Position numbers and translations under genes: made by a program. A stretch of DNA of 64,000 nucleotides, from positions 18,479,332 through 18,543,331 of the forward strand of contig NC_092649.1 of the NCBI RefSeq assembly GCF_032118995.1, read 5' to 3'. Every line of letters begins with the position of its first letter. The stretch's first letter is position 1. This stretch comes from Asterias amurensis. Its lineage: Eukaryota > Echinodermata > Asteroidea > Forcipulatida > Asteriidae. The notes under the pieces were generated by a model. It made no database searches and was not told the DNA's origin. It saw nothing but the letters and a program-made list of their open reading frames with translations. Shown here one piece after another: positions 31,097 to 43,894 of this stretch.

Positions 31097-33675
31097 ACTG
31101 AACTTTGATTTGTCTCATCAAACAAAACTTGTCTTAAACACTGAGACCATGTCTTGGACACTTCTTGTACAGTTTTAAATTATTGTTCCCAAGCTCAATT
31201 TTCGTCAATTATGAAGTTCTGCCAAAGTTAGTGCCATTCTTGAAAAAAAGTTGCAAATCTAATGATAATTCAATTCTAATTTATTTTGAATTTAATAAAT
31301 TGTTCTCTCTGTCTGGAGATCTGTTTTTTTATAAATTGATTTTTTGTTTAAATTGCCAATATAATCAAGGGCCAATCGTAGGGGCCATTACCCCCCCCCA
31401 CTCTAAAAACGAAAAAGGGTGTTTTTTAACAAGTTAGGAATGTGACATTTTTGTGTGTGTTCTTAGATGCCAGATTGGGAAGTTAACAAACTTAATATCG
31501 GACAATCCTAGATGTACAAAGCTAAATCCATCGTAACTTCTAAACCAAGTATTTTTTCAATACTCAAATATTTTTTCAAAGCACAGTGCTTTTTCTTAAT
31601 TTTCACAATGTACACATTTGTACTGTTTTGTTGACAGTCTTTAAAACAAACTTACGGATCTTGTGATTTTTAATATGTGGTTGTAAATGTCATGTATGTC
31701 TTGATTCTGTGTCTGTTGCCATGCTGGTTGTTTCTTTGACAGATTTGGCTGCTGCACAGATGATGAAAGTCTAAGAGCTTGGAACACAAGTAGAAACTCA
31801 CTGCAGGCTATCCATGTGACTGTAAAGGTTGTGCTTTCTAGAAACTCAATGCTTCACATGTAACTGCAACTGTTATCTTCAATGGGTAAGTCTTGAAGTT
31901 TTATCCCATATCTACTAAGTCTGACTGTAGAGAAAGGCCGCGGAGTAGTAAGAACTGCAACACCAACTTTTGCAACCTTAAATGGCCTGTGTGCACACTG
32001 ATCGCCACAGCGAAACTTTGCTGGTAATCGAGAAACTGATCGATATTGCTGCAGCGAGGCCGAGAACTGGTTGATAATTGGCAAACACATGGATAACACT
32101 GCATGCGCAGTGGCTCACAGTAGGCCATACTTGATCGTTGTTACATCCAACGTATGCGCATTGAAAAGCCAAATCAAATGGTGTTTTCGGCAAAATAATC
32201 AGCAAATTTGGGCAATTTTGAAGTTTTATCCCGTATCTATACTCAAATTCAACTTTACTTTGTCTCAACAAACAAAACTTGTCCCATGCACTGAGGCCAT
32301 TTCTCTCCATCATTTTTACCTGATCCAATCCTGCACAATTGCACCGGAAATCGTTATATTTTTTGGTTTTAAACTGTTCCCAGGCTGATTTTGTGTCATT
32401 CACGAAATTTTATCAAAGTTTTTGCCATTCTTTAAAAAAGTTGCAATAGTCATGATAGTTCAACTCCTTTGTTTAATGAAATAAATTGTTCTCTCTTAAA
32501 ACCTGTTTGTGTTTAAATTGCCAATAAAATCAAGGGGCCAATCCAGGGGGCCATGCCCCTCCCCCCACAACTCTAAAAACAAACAAAAAGGTGTTTGGAA
32601 TGTTATGTTAAGTTTGGCTATATGGCAGATTGCGAGGTTAACAAACTTAATAATCAGACAACACTAGATGTCAAAAGCCGATGCTGGTAAGTCCATCGAA
32701 ACTATTAAACCTAATGCTTTTTCAATCTTCAAATATTTTTTGTTGACTGTTTAAAAAACTTACGGATCTTGTGATTTTTAACAATGTGGTTGATAATGTA
32801 ATGTATGTCTTGATTCTGTCTCTGTTGCCATGCTGGTTGTTTCTTTGACAGAGTTGGCTGCTGACTGCTGCACAGATGATGAAAGTCTAACAACTTGAAA
32901 GTTCACTAGAAACTCACTGCAGGCTATCCATGTGACTGTAAAGGTTGTGCTATCTAGAAACTCAATGCTTCACTCCAACCACTGTAGGTCTTCGATGGGT
33001 AAGTCTTAAAGTTTTGTCCCATATCTACTAAGTTTGTCATTTTCTTGGGGTTCTTCTTTAAATTGATTTTTGTTTATCTCTAAAATTGATAATATAATCA
33101 AGGGAAGGGGACCAACAGGGGCCATCCACCCTCTCCCAACTCAAAAAAATAACAACATTTTTCGCCTGAAATATACGCTTAATTGATCCAATTGTTGGAC
33201 ACTTAAAATTTGTATATATTTTTTAGTTTTAATTTGTGCCCAAGCTGATTTTGGATTAGTCATGAAATTTTACCAAAGTTTGTGCAATTTAACAAAAAGG
33301 AATAGATCTCTCCTTGCATCCCGGCTTTTTTTCAAAAGCACATTCTGTCCAGTCCCTCAAAACTAATCATTCTACTGATTTTAAAACATGAAACTTTTCG
33401 TTTGCTTATTTTGCGCTTAAATTCTGTCAAATTTTCTCAAGTAAAATATATACAGACCCTTTTATCTTTTGGCTTGACTTTGTTTGGATTGGTCACCCAT
33501 TTGGTTGTGGCATAAAACGCACTCAGCTCATGTTGTGTAGTTCCTCAAAACTAAAATGATTGGGCTGTCTATAAATTTACCGAAAATCATTTGTCAATGG
33601 TTTTTCAAAATTTTGCATTCTTGTGATTTTTATGATGGGATTTATATTGTCAATGTGTGCTTTGATTTCATTTAG

Positions 33676-33802
33676 GCTGCCATACTGGCTGTCCTTAGAC
33701 AGGGTTGGCTGCTGCTAGCACAGATGATGAAAGCATGTCAACCTGGAACAAAAGAACATCACAGAAGGTTCTACAGCATAGATTGCCGTTACATCATTGA
33801 AG
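33676..33802 (+). repeat. Module A copy
   Basis: 127 nt between TTTAG and GTATAT. Contains GGTTGGCTGCTGCTAGCACA and GATGATGAAAGCATGTCAAC. Confidence 0.75.
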
Positions 33803-35254
33803 GTATATACACATTTTTTAACCTTGTGATTTTATTACACTTTTGAAAAAGTTGCAAATCTACTGACAGTCCAACTCATTTGTTCAATTGAATAAGTTGT
33901 CTTAACTTTTTTTAACTGAATGATTGTGTTTGAATTGCAAAAAATTAATCAAGGGCCGATCCTGGGGCCCATGCCCCTCCCCCACAACTTTAAAAACAAA
34001 AAAGGGTTTTTATTAAGTTAGGAATGTGACTTTTTTGGGCATGAAATAGGTGGCAGATTTTCGATGTCAAAAGCTAATGCTGCTAAATCCATCAAAACAA
34101 CTAAACCTTATGTTTTTTTCAATCCTCAAAATATTTTTCCCAAGCAAATGTGTTTATTTCTTAATTTTCACAGTGTACACATTTGTACTGTTACGTTGAC
34201 TGTCTTTGAAAAACTTATCGATCTTGTGATTTTAATATGTGGTTGATAATGTCATGTATGTCTTGATTCTGTTTCTGTTGCCATGCTGGTTGTTTCTTTT
34301 ACAGAGTTGGCTACTGCCTGCACAGATGTTGAAAGCCTAACAACTTGGAACATCACTAGAAACTCACTGCAGGCTATCCATGTGACTCAAAGGTTGTGCT
34401 ATCTAGAAACTCAATGCCTCACTCTAACCACTGTAGGTCAACTGTGTGACTGTAACTATTATCTTCAATGGGCAAGTCTTGAAGTTTATCCCGTATCTAC
34501 TAAGTTTAAAATTTTCTTGGGGTTCTTCTTTAAAATTGATTTTGTGTCTTCAAAATCGATAATATAATCTAGGGAGGGGGACCAACAGGGGCCATCCACC
34601 CTCTCCAAACTCAAAAAAAATAACAACAAATTATTAAGTTACGAATGTAGCATTTTTCGCCAATTGATCCACTTGTTGGACACTTGCAACTAAAATCATT
34701 ATATTTTTCAGTTTTAAATTGTGCCCAAGCTGATTTTGGATCGTCAAAAGCATTTACCAAAGCTTGTGCCATTTAACAAAAAAAAGTTCTCTCCTTGCAT
34801 CCTTCTTTTTTTAAGAGGACCACTTTGCTTTCAAGATGGTAGAGATTGAACAGAAACAGTCTAATAAGAAGCAATCATCAGTTATACTTATTGTATCAAG
34901 CCGTCAGTTTTCCAAAAGCACATTCTGTCTAGTTCCTCAAAATTAATCATCCCACTGTTTTTCAAACACCAAACTGTTCATTTGCTGCTTTTGCGCTTAA
35001 TTTCTCTCAAATTTTCTCAAACCAAGTGTTCAGACCCTTTAAATTTTGACTTGACTTTGTTTGGATTGGTCACCCAGTTGTTTGTGACATAAAGACCGCT
35101 CAGCTCATGTTGTGTTGTTCCTCAAAAAATAAAATGTTTGGGCAGTATTTAAATTTACCGAAACTCATTTATCGAATGTTTTTGCAAAATGTGTCATTCT
35201 TGTGATGTTTACCATGGGATTTATATTGTCAATGTGTTCTTTGATTTCCTTTAG

Positions 35255-36130
35255 GCTGCCATGCTGGCTGTCCTTAGACAGGGTTGGCTGCTGCTAGCAC
35301 AGATGATGAAAGCATGTCAACCTGAAACAAAAGTACATCGCTGAAGGTATGTTTACTTTGTGTAACCTTGTGATTTGATAACACATTTATTTTGTACACT
35401 TCTATTGTTTCCAAGCCACAACTGTGCCACCACTGATAAGCAGAATGTTGAGTCCTTCAAAACTTGCTTATTAAGCTGAATAAAGTTCACGACCCAATGG
35501 TGTGCGATTTCTTGAAATTATTAATGTGTTGTCCAGCCCTTCAAAAAGCTTACAACCATACAAATGTTAACTGAAATTTGTATTTGTGCCCAATGATGTG
35601 GTGCCTTTGATATTTCATAAATACATTTGTACGTTCTCTCAATACTGTTTCATGATGACATTGTATGGCTGTAGGTGTTGTTTAATTACAGCAATGCTAG
35701 ATGAGTTATGATGAAATGATTTATGTTTTTAATTTTTTTTCTTCTTCAGAATATTCACTGACTGGAGAGCCAACTCATTGTTCCAATCAATACACCAGTC
35801 TCCCCTTGGAACTAGGGTAATTATAACCGAAGTCAATTTGATTAGGAACCCAGTCTCTTCATCACCAGTCTCCCTCGAGACTTAATGTCTTCTATACCCG
35901 AAGTCAATTCATTTAGGACCTTGGACTTCTCACAACGCCCTTCCTGCTCCAACATGCAACTTCAGCTACCACTCTCCCATACGAGCAGCCTCCTAACGGA
36001 CACACAGACAAAGTATACTGTCTGATACACTGAGCCCACCGGTTCTTCTCAGAACCACTTAATAGGGATCTACCTAATGGGTTTGTAAATCTATATGTTG
36101 CCAAGCTTCGGAGGGTAGGCATTTTTATGA
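35255..36130 (+). repeat. Unit with truncated A (35255-35346) and module B (35750-~36120)
   Basis: A lacks its last 35 nt but keeps GAAG|GTATG. B follows TTCTTCAG and contains GAGAGCCAACTCATTGTTCC, CACCAGTCTCCC and CCACCGGTTCTTCTCAGAAC; its frame is broken compared with 57515-57777. Confidence 0.65.
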
Positions 36131-36389
36131 GCCACCCCAGATTTTTGATGTTATTTTTACAACTCAATGTTGTGTTCTCTATTACTGTGCCAATAATTTC
36201 TGAGGTAATCATTCTCCATCTATCATAACAATTCCAAGGTGATGTTCTGAAATTTTCAAATCATTTCCAAAGTAATTTTGCGCAATGTCTCAAAACCATT
36301 CCAAGTTGGTGCTGTAGCGCTAAAGTTGCATTAGTTTACAATTTTTTCCAAAGACACTTTACCATTGCTCTGTCCTTAAGCCACAACTA

Positions 36390-36940
36390 CGCCTCAAACC
36401 ATCATCGGAACACTGGTTGGATGCTTCATACTGCCCTCAAAGAAATCTTGAAGTATACTTTTTGTACCAACCTATCAATTTTCCAAAAGCACATTCTGTC
36501 TACTCCCTCAAAACTTTTCACCCTACTGATTTTCAAATAACAAAAAGTTAATGATCTGCTTTTATGCTTAGATTCTTTTAAACCAATTGTATGCAGACCC
36601 TTTTACAATAGATTTGACTTTGTTTGGATTGTTCACCCAGGTGGTTGTGATGTGGAAAGCTCCAAACTCATGTTATGTTGTTCCTCAAACAATAAGATGT
36701 TGAGCCATATTTAAATTTACCAAAAATCATTTGTCAAGTATTTTTTTAAATGTGGCATTCTTGTGATTCTATTATGGGAATTACATTGTCATGTATGCTT
36801 TGATTTCATTTAGGCTGCCATGCTGGCTGTCCTTAGACAGGGTTGGCTGTTGCTAGCACAGATGATGAAAGTTTGTCAACCTGGAACAAAAGAACATCAC
36901 TGAAGGATCTACAACATAGATTGCCATGACACTGTTGAAG
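36390..36940 (+). repeat. Unit with partial C (36390-36560) and A (36814-36940)
   Basis: C keeps CTGGTTGGATGCTTCATACT and GAAATCTTGAAGTATAC only. A is full length, 127 nt, with intact TTTAG and GTATAT borders. Confidence 0.7.
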
Positions 36941-37532
36941 GTATATGCACATTTTATGAACCTTCTGTTTTTATTACACTTTAAGTAAACTTGTATTATT
37001 CCTAAACCACAAAATGTGACATCTGTGATAAGCAGAATGTTGAGTCCCTCAAAACTTGCTAAGCTGAATAAATGTTTCAACTCGCTACAAGTTCATGGCC
37101 CAATGGTGTGCAATCTCTTGAAACTATCAATGTGTTGTCCACTTTAAAAAAACTTACCAACCAAATGACTTTGGTACTCTGAAATTTTTATTCTCACTAG
37201 CTTTTGTGGTGCCTATGACATTTCGTCAAAGCTCCTGTTGTCAAGTTTTGTGGCATCTCTTGAAACCATACCTAGTTCATGTTGAACTGCTCAAGTCATT
37301 TTCAAATCAACCTCGTACATCTCTCGATACCATTTCATGTTGACATTGTATGGTGTAATTAGTGTTAAAGTCTTGCTTATGTTTCTGGCATGTTTGGCAA
37401 ATATTGTAGTATATATGGGTCTTGTATTTCAAAAACTTTGCATAACTGTCTTAATTTGTTTCGGCTTTTAGTAACTAAAATAGATGTACCTTATAAAAAT
37501 GCTATTTTGCTATTATTGTTCAACTACTTCAG

Positions 37533-38218
37533 ATCAAGGAGGCTCTTGGAAGAGGGTCAGAACGCTCAAGCAGACCCCTTTGTTTTCAAGATGGTATGGA
37601 TTGAACTGAAACTGTCTAATGAGAACACCAGTGATGAACACAACGTCTAGAGTCCCCATCAAGAAAACCGCCTCAAACCATCAACAGAACACTGGTTGGA
37701 TGCTTCGCACTTCCCTCACAGAAATCTTGAAGTATACTTTTTGTACCAACCTATCAATTTTCCAAAAGCACATTCTGTCTACTCCCTCAAAACTTTTCAC
37801 CCTACTGATTTTCAAATAAAAAAAAGTTTATGATCTGCTTTTATGCTTAGATGCTCTTAAACCAATTGTATGCAGACCCTTTTACAATAGATTTGACTTT
37901 GTTTGGATTGTTCACCCAGCTGGTTGTGATGTGGAAAGCTCCAAACTCATGTTTTGTTGTTCCTCAAACAATAAGATGTTGAGCCATATTTATATTTACC
38001 AAAAATCATTCGTCAAGTATTTTTTAAATGTGGCATTCTTGTGATTTTATTATGGGAATTATATTGTCATGTATGCTTTGATTTCATTTCGGCTGCCATG
38101 CTGGCTGTCCTTAGACAGGGTTGGCTGCTGCTAGCACAGATGTTGAAAGCATGTCAACCTGGAACAAAAGAACATCGCTGGAGGTTCTACAACATAGATT
38201 GCCATGACACTATTGAAG
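37533..38218 (+). repeat. Unit with C (37533-37727) and A (38092-38218)
   Basis: C opens in frame as SRRLLEEGQNAQADPFVFKM then ELKLSNENTSDEHNV-stop. A is open across its whole length: AAMLAVLRQGWLLLAQMLKA, then GTKEHRWRFYNIDCHDTIEG. In this copy the upstream AG has become CG, so it could not be spliced normally. Confidence 0.7.
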
Positions 38219-38303
38219 GTATATGTACAATGAACCTTGTGTTTTTATTACACTTTTAGTAAACTTGAATTATTCCTAAACCACAAAATGTGCCATCTGT
38301 GAT

Positions 38304-38458
38304 GGCATTCTCCAGAAGACGATCAGAGCATACTGATCGAAACGTCGAGTTAAGCCAACGGTTCTTTTCAGAACCACCCCAACTCATTTAGAGATTGTTA
38401 TTACATGGTGTTACCGCAAACTCTTCTATATCTTATCTCCACCATGCAAAGTTTCAAA
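38304..38458. mobile_element. Single arm of the Penelope-like inverted repeat
   Basis: Matches the right arm at ~4876-4991 and, beyond it, the complement of the left flank (CCACCATGCAAAGTTTCAAA). It lies inside a module spacer and splits a CATCTGTGATAAGC sequence, with CATCTGTGAT present on both sides (38292-38301 and near 38466). Confidence 0.8.
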
Positions 38459-38720
38459 TCCTACTCATCTGTGATAAGCAGAATGTTGAGTCCCTCAAAA
38501 CTTGCTAAGCTGAATAAATGTTTCAACTCGCTACAAGTGCACGACCCAATGGTGTGCAATCTCTTGAAACTATCAATGTGTTGTCCAGCCCTTTAATGGG
38601 TATGATGGGTCTTGTATTTCAAAAACTTGGCATAACTGTCTTAATTTTTTTCGGCTCTCGGTAACTAAATAGATAACTTTTTAAAAATGCTATGTTGTTA
38701 TTGTTGTTATACTACTTCAG

Positions 38721-40310
38721 ATCAAGGAGGCTCTTGGAAGAGGGTCAGAACGCTTAAGCGGACCCCTTTGTTTTTGAGATGGTATGGATTGAACTGAAAC
38801 TGTCTGATGAGAACAGCACTGATGAACACAGCGTCTCGACTCCCCCATCAAGACAACTGCCTCAAACCATCAACAGAACACTGGTTGGATGCTTCACACT
38901 GAAACTGTTAAGTAGACGTTTTTGTGTCAACCCTTCATTTTTCTAAAAGCACATTCTGTCCAGTCCCTTAAAACTTTTCATCTTACTGATTTTTAAATAT
39001 CAAAATGTTTATGAGCTGTTTTTGTCTTTAAATTCTCAAAAAAAGAATTCCAAAAACAAATGTATACAGACCTTTTAATGTTAGACTTGACTTTGTTTGG
39101 GTTGGTCACCCAGTTGGTTGTGATGTGGAAAGCTCCAAACTCATGTTATGTTGTTCCTCAAATACTAAGATGTTGAGCCATATTGAAGTTAACCGAAAAT
39201 CATTTGTCAAGTATTTTTCAAAATGTGGCATTCTTGTGATTTTGTTATAGAATTTATATTGTCATGTATGCTTTGATTTCATTCAGACTGCCATGCTGGC
39301 TGTCCTTAGACAGGGTTGGCTGTTGCTAGGACAGATTATGAAAGCTTGTCAACCTGGAACAAAAGAACATCGCTGGAGGTTCTGCAACATAGATTGCCAA
39401 TTGCCATGACACTATTGAAGGTATATGCACATTTCATGAACCTTGTGTTTTTATTACACTTTAAGTAAACTCGTATTATTCCTAAGCCACAACTATGCCA
39501 TCTCTGACAAGCAGAATGTTGAGTCCCTTAAAACTTGCTGAGCTGAATAAATTTTCAACTCGCAACAAGTTCAATGGTGTGATCTCTTGAAACTATCAAT
39601 GTGTTGTCCAGCCCTTTAAAATACTTACCAACCAAATGACTTTGGTACTCTAAAACTTTTATTCTCACTAGATTTTGTGGTGCCTTTGATATTTCGTCAA
39701 GACTCCTGTTGTCCAGTTTTGTTGCATCTCTTGAAACCATACCTAGTTCATGTTGAATTGCTCAGGTCATTAACTTAACATCTTAACACCTTTTCATGTT
39801 GACATTGTATGGCCATAATTATCGTTAAATAACAGCCATGCAATGTCATGCTAGATGACTTTTGATGAAATGATTAATATTGTGTGTCTTTTGTATTCTT
39901 CTTCAGATTACTCACTGATTGAAGAACCAACTCATTGTCCCAAGCCATACACCAGTCCACCTCGGAGCTTGGGTCATTTATACCTGAAGCTAATTTGATT
40001 TGGAACCTAGTCTCTTCATCACCAGTCTCCCCCCAGACTTAGGGTCTTCTATACCCAAAGTCAATTAATTTAGGACCATAGAATTCTCACCTCGCCCTTC
40101 CTGCTGCAACACGCATCTACAGCTACCACTCGCCCATATAAGCAAGAGTTGGAGCCCTGCAGTTTTCTGACGGACAGTGTAAACTGTCTGAAATATAGAG
40201 CCCACCGGTTCTTCTCAGAACCAAAAATCACTCAACAGAGATCTACCTACTGAGTTTGGAAATCATTATCTTAATGCCAAGCTTCGGAGGGTAGGTGAAG
40301 CCAGGCCAAC
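38721..40310 (+). repeat. Most complete left-arm unit: C, A, B
   Basis: C 38721-~38910, A 39287-39420 (with a 7-nt internal duplication that shifts the frame), B 39907-~40305. Unit period to the next C is ~2.0 kb. B starts DYSLIEEPTHCPKPYTSPPR but reaches a stop early; the right-arm copy at 57515-57777 stays open. Confidence 0.72.
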
Positions 40311-40726
40311 TTTATATTGTACTGTGTCAATAACTTCTGAGGTAATCACTCTGCATCTATCATAACAATTCCAATGTTGGTTATGTTTTGCTTCTCAAAT
40401 AATTTCCAAAGAGTAATTTTGTGCAATTTCTCAAAACCATTGGCTAAAGTTATATTAAATTGCACATTTTTTTGGAAGACACTGTACCATTGTTCCGTCC
40501 TTTGAGTGGGGCGTTATGCTGGTGAGAGAACCCCATTGTATCTATCTTTGAAAGAAGGGTTTGCCCTGGTGTTTCTGGCATGTTTGACATGACAAAGGAT
40601 TGTGTATATAGGTTACGGGTCTTGTATTTCAACCAGTTATCGTATCTCTTAAACAATATGGCTCACATTAACTAAATAGATTACACTTTATAAATGCTTG
40701 ATTTTATTACTGTTTAACTACTTAAG

Positions 40727-40925
40727 ATTATGGAGGCTCGTGAAGAGGGTCAGAACACTCGAGCGGACCACATTGTTTCCAAGATGGTAGAGATTGAACG
40801 GAAACTGTCTATATGAGACCAGCAGTGATGAACACAACGTCTAGAGTCCCCATCAAGACAACTGCCTCGAACCATCATCAGAACACTGGTTGGCTGCTTC
40901 CAACTGCCCTCAAGTAATTCATTAA
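40727..40925 (+). repeat. Module C, last left-arm copy
   Basis: TTAAG border (instead of TTCAG), ATTATGGAGGCTCGTGAAGA, then GGTAGAGATTGAACGGAAAC and ACACTGGTTGGCTGCTTCCA. Confidence 0.65.
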
Positions 40926-41147
40926 GTATACTTTTTGTATCAACCAAATTTCCAATCACACTTTCTGTTCACTCCCTCCAAACTTTTTATCTTACTGACT
41001 TTCAAACATCAAACTGTTCCTGAGCTGCTTGAATGTTCTCAAACCATATGTATACAGACCGTTTAACTTTTGGCTGTGAAACTTTGTTTAAATTGGTCAC
41101 CAAGTTGGCTGCGCATAGAAAGCTCCAAGCTTATGTGTGTTGATCCT

Positions 41148-42160
41148 CAAAGACTATGGACACTATTGGTAACTGCAAAGACCAGTCTTCTCACTTGGTG
41201 TTTCTCAACATATCGTCAGCGGTTTCACGAAGTAGCACTCACTGCTATACCAGCAAAAAACAACAATCAAAGAAAACGGCCTCTGAAGTTGAACACTTTT
41301 TAGAAACCCGCCTCCCTTCAAAACTTCAAAGTATTTCCATTTAAATTTTTCAATGTAGATACTTGATGACTTGCACTTATCAATTAATCTTATTTTGACT
41401 CATTTGCATAATTAATTATGAAACTAGACACAAGAGAAGATGCGTGCTACTTCGTGAAACCCAAAAAGTGCAAAATATGTCTTTTTGCGTTTTCACGAAG
41501 TAGCACTCGCCTATGCTACAACACTAGGTCAGCGCCCGCGCGCTCACACAACTTGCGTGCTACTTCGTGAAAACGTTTTTACCACACTTTGACTCGAGTG
41601 CGTGCCATGCATACAACGGTAAACAGAGGTTCGGGTGCTACCTCGTGAAAACAAAAAATGCCACGTTTGTGCCAAAATTGGAAACATTAATTAGCTTAAT
41701 TAAAAAAGTAAAGCTGTCTGAGCTTCGAAACATTATGGAACTGTAGGTCTTCGTGCATTATCAACAGAAATGTAAAAAAAATAAAAATGTGTAAAAAAAT
41801 CCTTAAGCACGTAGAGTGCTACTTTGTGAAAACGCTGACGATATGCATAAATTAAACCTGTGAAAATTTGAGCTCAATCGGTTGTCGAAGTTGCATGATA
41901 CTAATGAAAGAAAAAACACCCTTGTCACACGAAGTTGTGTGCTTTCAGATGCTTGATTTCGAGACCTCAAATTCAAAATCTGAGGTCTCGAAATCAAAAC
42001 TCGTGGAAAATTACTTCTTTCTCAATAAGTACGTTACTTCAGTGGGAGCTGTTTCTCACAATGTTTTATACTATCACCCTCTCCCCATTACTCGTCACCA
42101 AGTAAGGTTTTATGCTAATAATTATTTTGAGTAATTACCAATAGTGTACACTGCCTTTAA
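41148..42160. mobile_element. TTAA MITE split by a 627-bp nested element
   Basis: Outer ends match the AAAGGCAGTGGACACTATTG family in reverse orientation: left end partly decayed (ACTATGGACACTATTGGTAA), right end CAATAGTGTACACTGCCTTTAA-type. Interrupted at 41214-41840. Confidence 0.8.
41214..41840. mobile_element. Nested element with CGTCAGCGGTTTCACGAAGT ends
   Basis: Terminal inverted repeat CGTCAGCGGTTTCACGAAGT with AGCACTC, and complement at the right; flanked by ATAT at 41210-41213 and 41841-41844. The interior repeats GTGCTACTTCGTGAAA or its complement several times (near 41445, 41490, 41560, 41637). No transposase frame. Superfamily undecided. Confidence 0.82.
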
Positions 42161-42659
42161 AAACTAAATGTGTGACAGTCTTTAAATTTACCATAAATCA
42201 TTCGTCAAGTATATTTGTAAAAATTTTACAATCTTGTGAATTTTATTATGGGATTTAAATTTTCATGTATGCTTTGATTTAAGTTAGATTGCCATGCTGG
42301 CTGTCCCCCCCCCCCCTAAACTCTGAAAACAAAAGTAGTAGTTTGTTTTTAAATAATCAATACTGGAATAAAAAAGTTAAAAAAACGGTTCCAGACCCAA
42401 CTTGGTTCAGGTACAGTCATTTTGAAAAATAGTTAATACTCAACTTTTTGTTCTCAACTCTTTATATATTTTCTTCGACCGTTTTTTGTAAACTTTTTAA
42501 AAAGATTTTTCTTTAACTCATTTTTTTAACTGTTGTTTTTTTACTCTTATAAACTTATTAATTGTTAGAAATGGTTTTGGTAACAGTTAATAAGAAACAT
42601 GCTGAATTCACAAATCGGTATTATTTTGTTAATCTCCCTGACCCATTCCAAATGATTAG

Positions 42660-43030
42660 TTAAGCTGGTGTTGGGTTTACTAATTTGAACTTGAATCGGC
42701 TGAGGACACTTCAGATGGAACTTCATTTGCCAGAGGACACTTCAGATGGAACTTCATTTGAACCTGTGAGTATGAACAAATATCTTTACTAACTTCGCCA
42801 CATCATGGAACAACGACACTTCAGATTGAACTTCATCTTCAGCTACATTTGGACATGTGAGTATGGAAAACTTTCTTGAAAAATCACGCCACACGCACAA
42901 CATGGAACGGAGCATATGCGGCCACAGGCCAACGGTCCTGAGTGCAAACCTTTATCAGAGCTATCCTTTAACTATTCTATTTCTCACTCCAAAAAATCGT
43001 CCCCGAAAGTATCTACCAAGTCTTCCCGAA
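42660..43030 (+). repeat. Block P: conserved inner border of the left arm
   Basis: Contains a two-copy GAGGACACTTCAGATGGAAC repeat, two donor-like GTGAGTATG sites (after TTTGAACCT and after TTTGGACAT), and GGAGCATATGCGGCCACAGG ... CAACGGTCCTGAGTGCAAAC. The same text is found complemented at 56050-56670. One of the best-conserved parts of the palindrome. Confidence 0.82.
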
Positions 43031-43059
43031 AGTATATACTAAGTATTCTCTGAGTCTTT

Positions 43060-43890
43060 TATTTCAACTCTTTTTGAAGTTTCTTTTGAGTTTCTCTTCA
43101 AATCTATCAACTCTTAACCAAATCTTCCAAGTTCTTAATCAACTCTTCTATGGTTCTTTCTTTATTAACTCTTCCAAATTTTCTTAATTTTCCATTTTCC
43201 CCCTAAATCTTCCCAAGTTGTTCTTGACCAACTCTTCCAGGTTCTCATTCAACTCTTCCAAGTTTTAGCTTCTCAACTCTCTCAAGTTGTTTTCTAAACT
43301 TTTCCAAAATCTTAATCAACTCTTCCAACGTTTTTATCACCTCTTCAAAGTTCTTATTCAACTCTTCCAAGTTGTATTAATTTTCCATTTTTTATTCCCA
43401 AATTTTCCTAGTTGTTCTTGACAAACTCTTTTAAAGTGTTTTCTAAACTCTTCCAATTGTTGTATCACCTCTTTCAAGTTTTCTTAATTTTTTTCCAAGT
43501 TGTTCTTAACCAACTAAGTTGGTTTTCTCAACTCTTAATCAACTCTTCCAGTTGTTGTATCACCTGTTCTAAGTTATTCTTTATCAACTCTTAAAGCTCA
43601 ACTCTTCATTTTGTTTGTATCAACTCTTCCAAATTCTTATTCAACTCTTCAAAGTTGTTCTATAAATTCTTCCAAGTTCTTATTCAACTCTTCCAACTGT
43701 TGTACCACTTCTGCCAAGTTTTCTTCATTTTTTTCCAAGTTTTCTTGTCAACTCTTTCAAGTTATTTTCCTCAACTCTTCCGATTGTTGTATTTTCTTAA
43801 CCAACTCTTCCAAGTTCTTAATATACTCTTCCAAGTTTTTTCCGAAACCTTCCCAAGTTGTTCTTGACCAACTCTTCCTTTGTCTTTTTT
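43060..43890. repeat. Left minisatellite, CAACTCTTCCAAGTTGTTCT-type, ~22-bp unit
   Basis: Dozens of diverged units with CTCTTCCAAGTT and spacing near 22 bp, T-rich on this strand. On the complement, short frames read like coiled coil (EELIKNLEEL), but the period is not a multiple of three and stops are frequent, so it is not called coding. Mirrored at 55115-56040. Confidence 0.85.
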
Positions 43891-43894
43891 CCTT

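Larger units (their letters stand above)
29769..34471 (+). repeat. Module D (A-related variant), four copies with spacers
   Basis: Copies 29769-29937, 31743-31885, 32852-32998, 34305-34471, plus a partial one near 30577-30703. Each follows TTTCTTTGACAG or similar, reads in the best copy ELATACTDVESLTTWNITRN, SLQAIHVTQ, and ends at TTCAATG with GGTAAGT (GGCAAGT in the last). The shared LAAA-C/S-TDDES-TWN core shows D and A descend from one module. Spacers repeat TGCCAATATAATCAAGGGCC followed by poly-C. Confidence 0.65.
21500..43030 (+). repeat. Left arm of a giant imperfect palindrome: tandem exon-like modules
   Basis: Repeated modules in + orientation: A (127 nt), D (an A-related variant), B, C and E, separated by intron-like spacers that are also repeated (for example CTTTGTTTGGATTGGTCACC before A and TTTCCAAAGACACTTTACCA before C). 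The same modules occur in the same order but on the minus strand at 56.67-64 kb. Insertions (SINE, TTAA MITEs, a 627-bp nested element) interrupt it. Copies differ strongly from each other, so the duplication is old and not an assembly echo. It is not recognisable as a known gene family. Confidence 0.8.
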
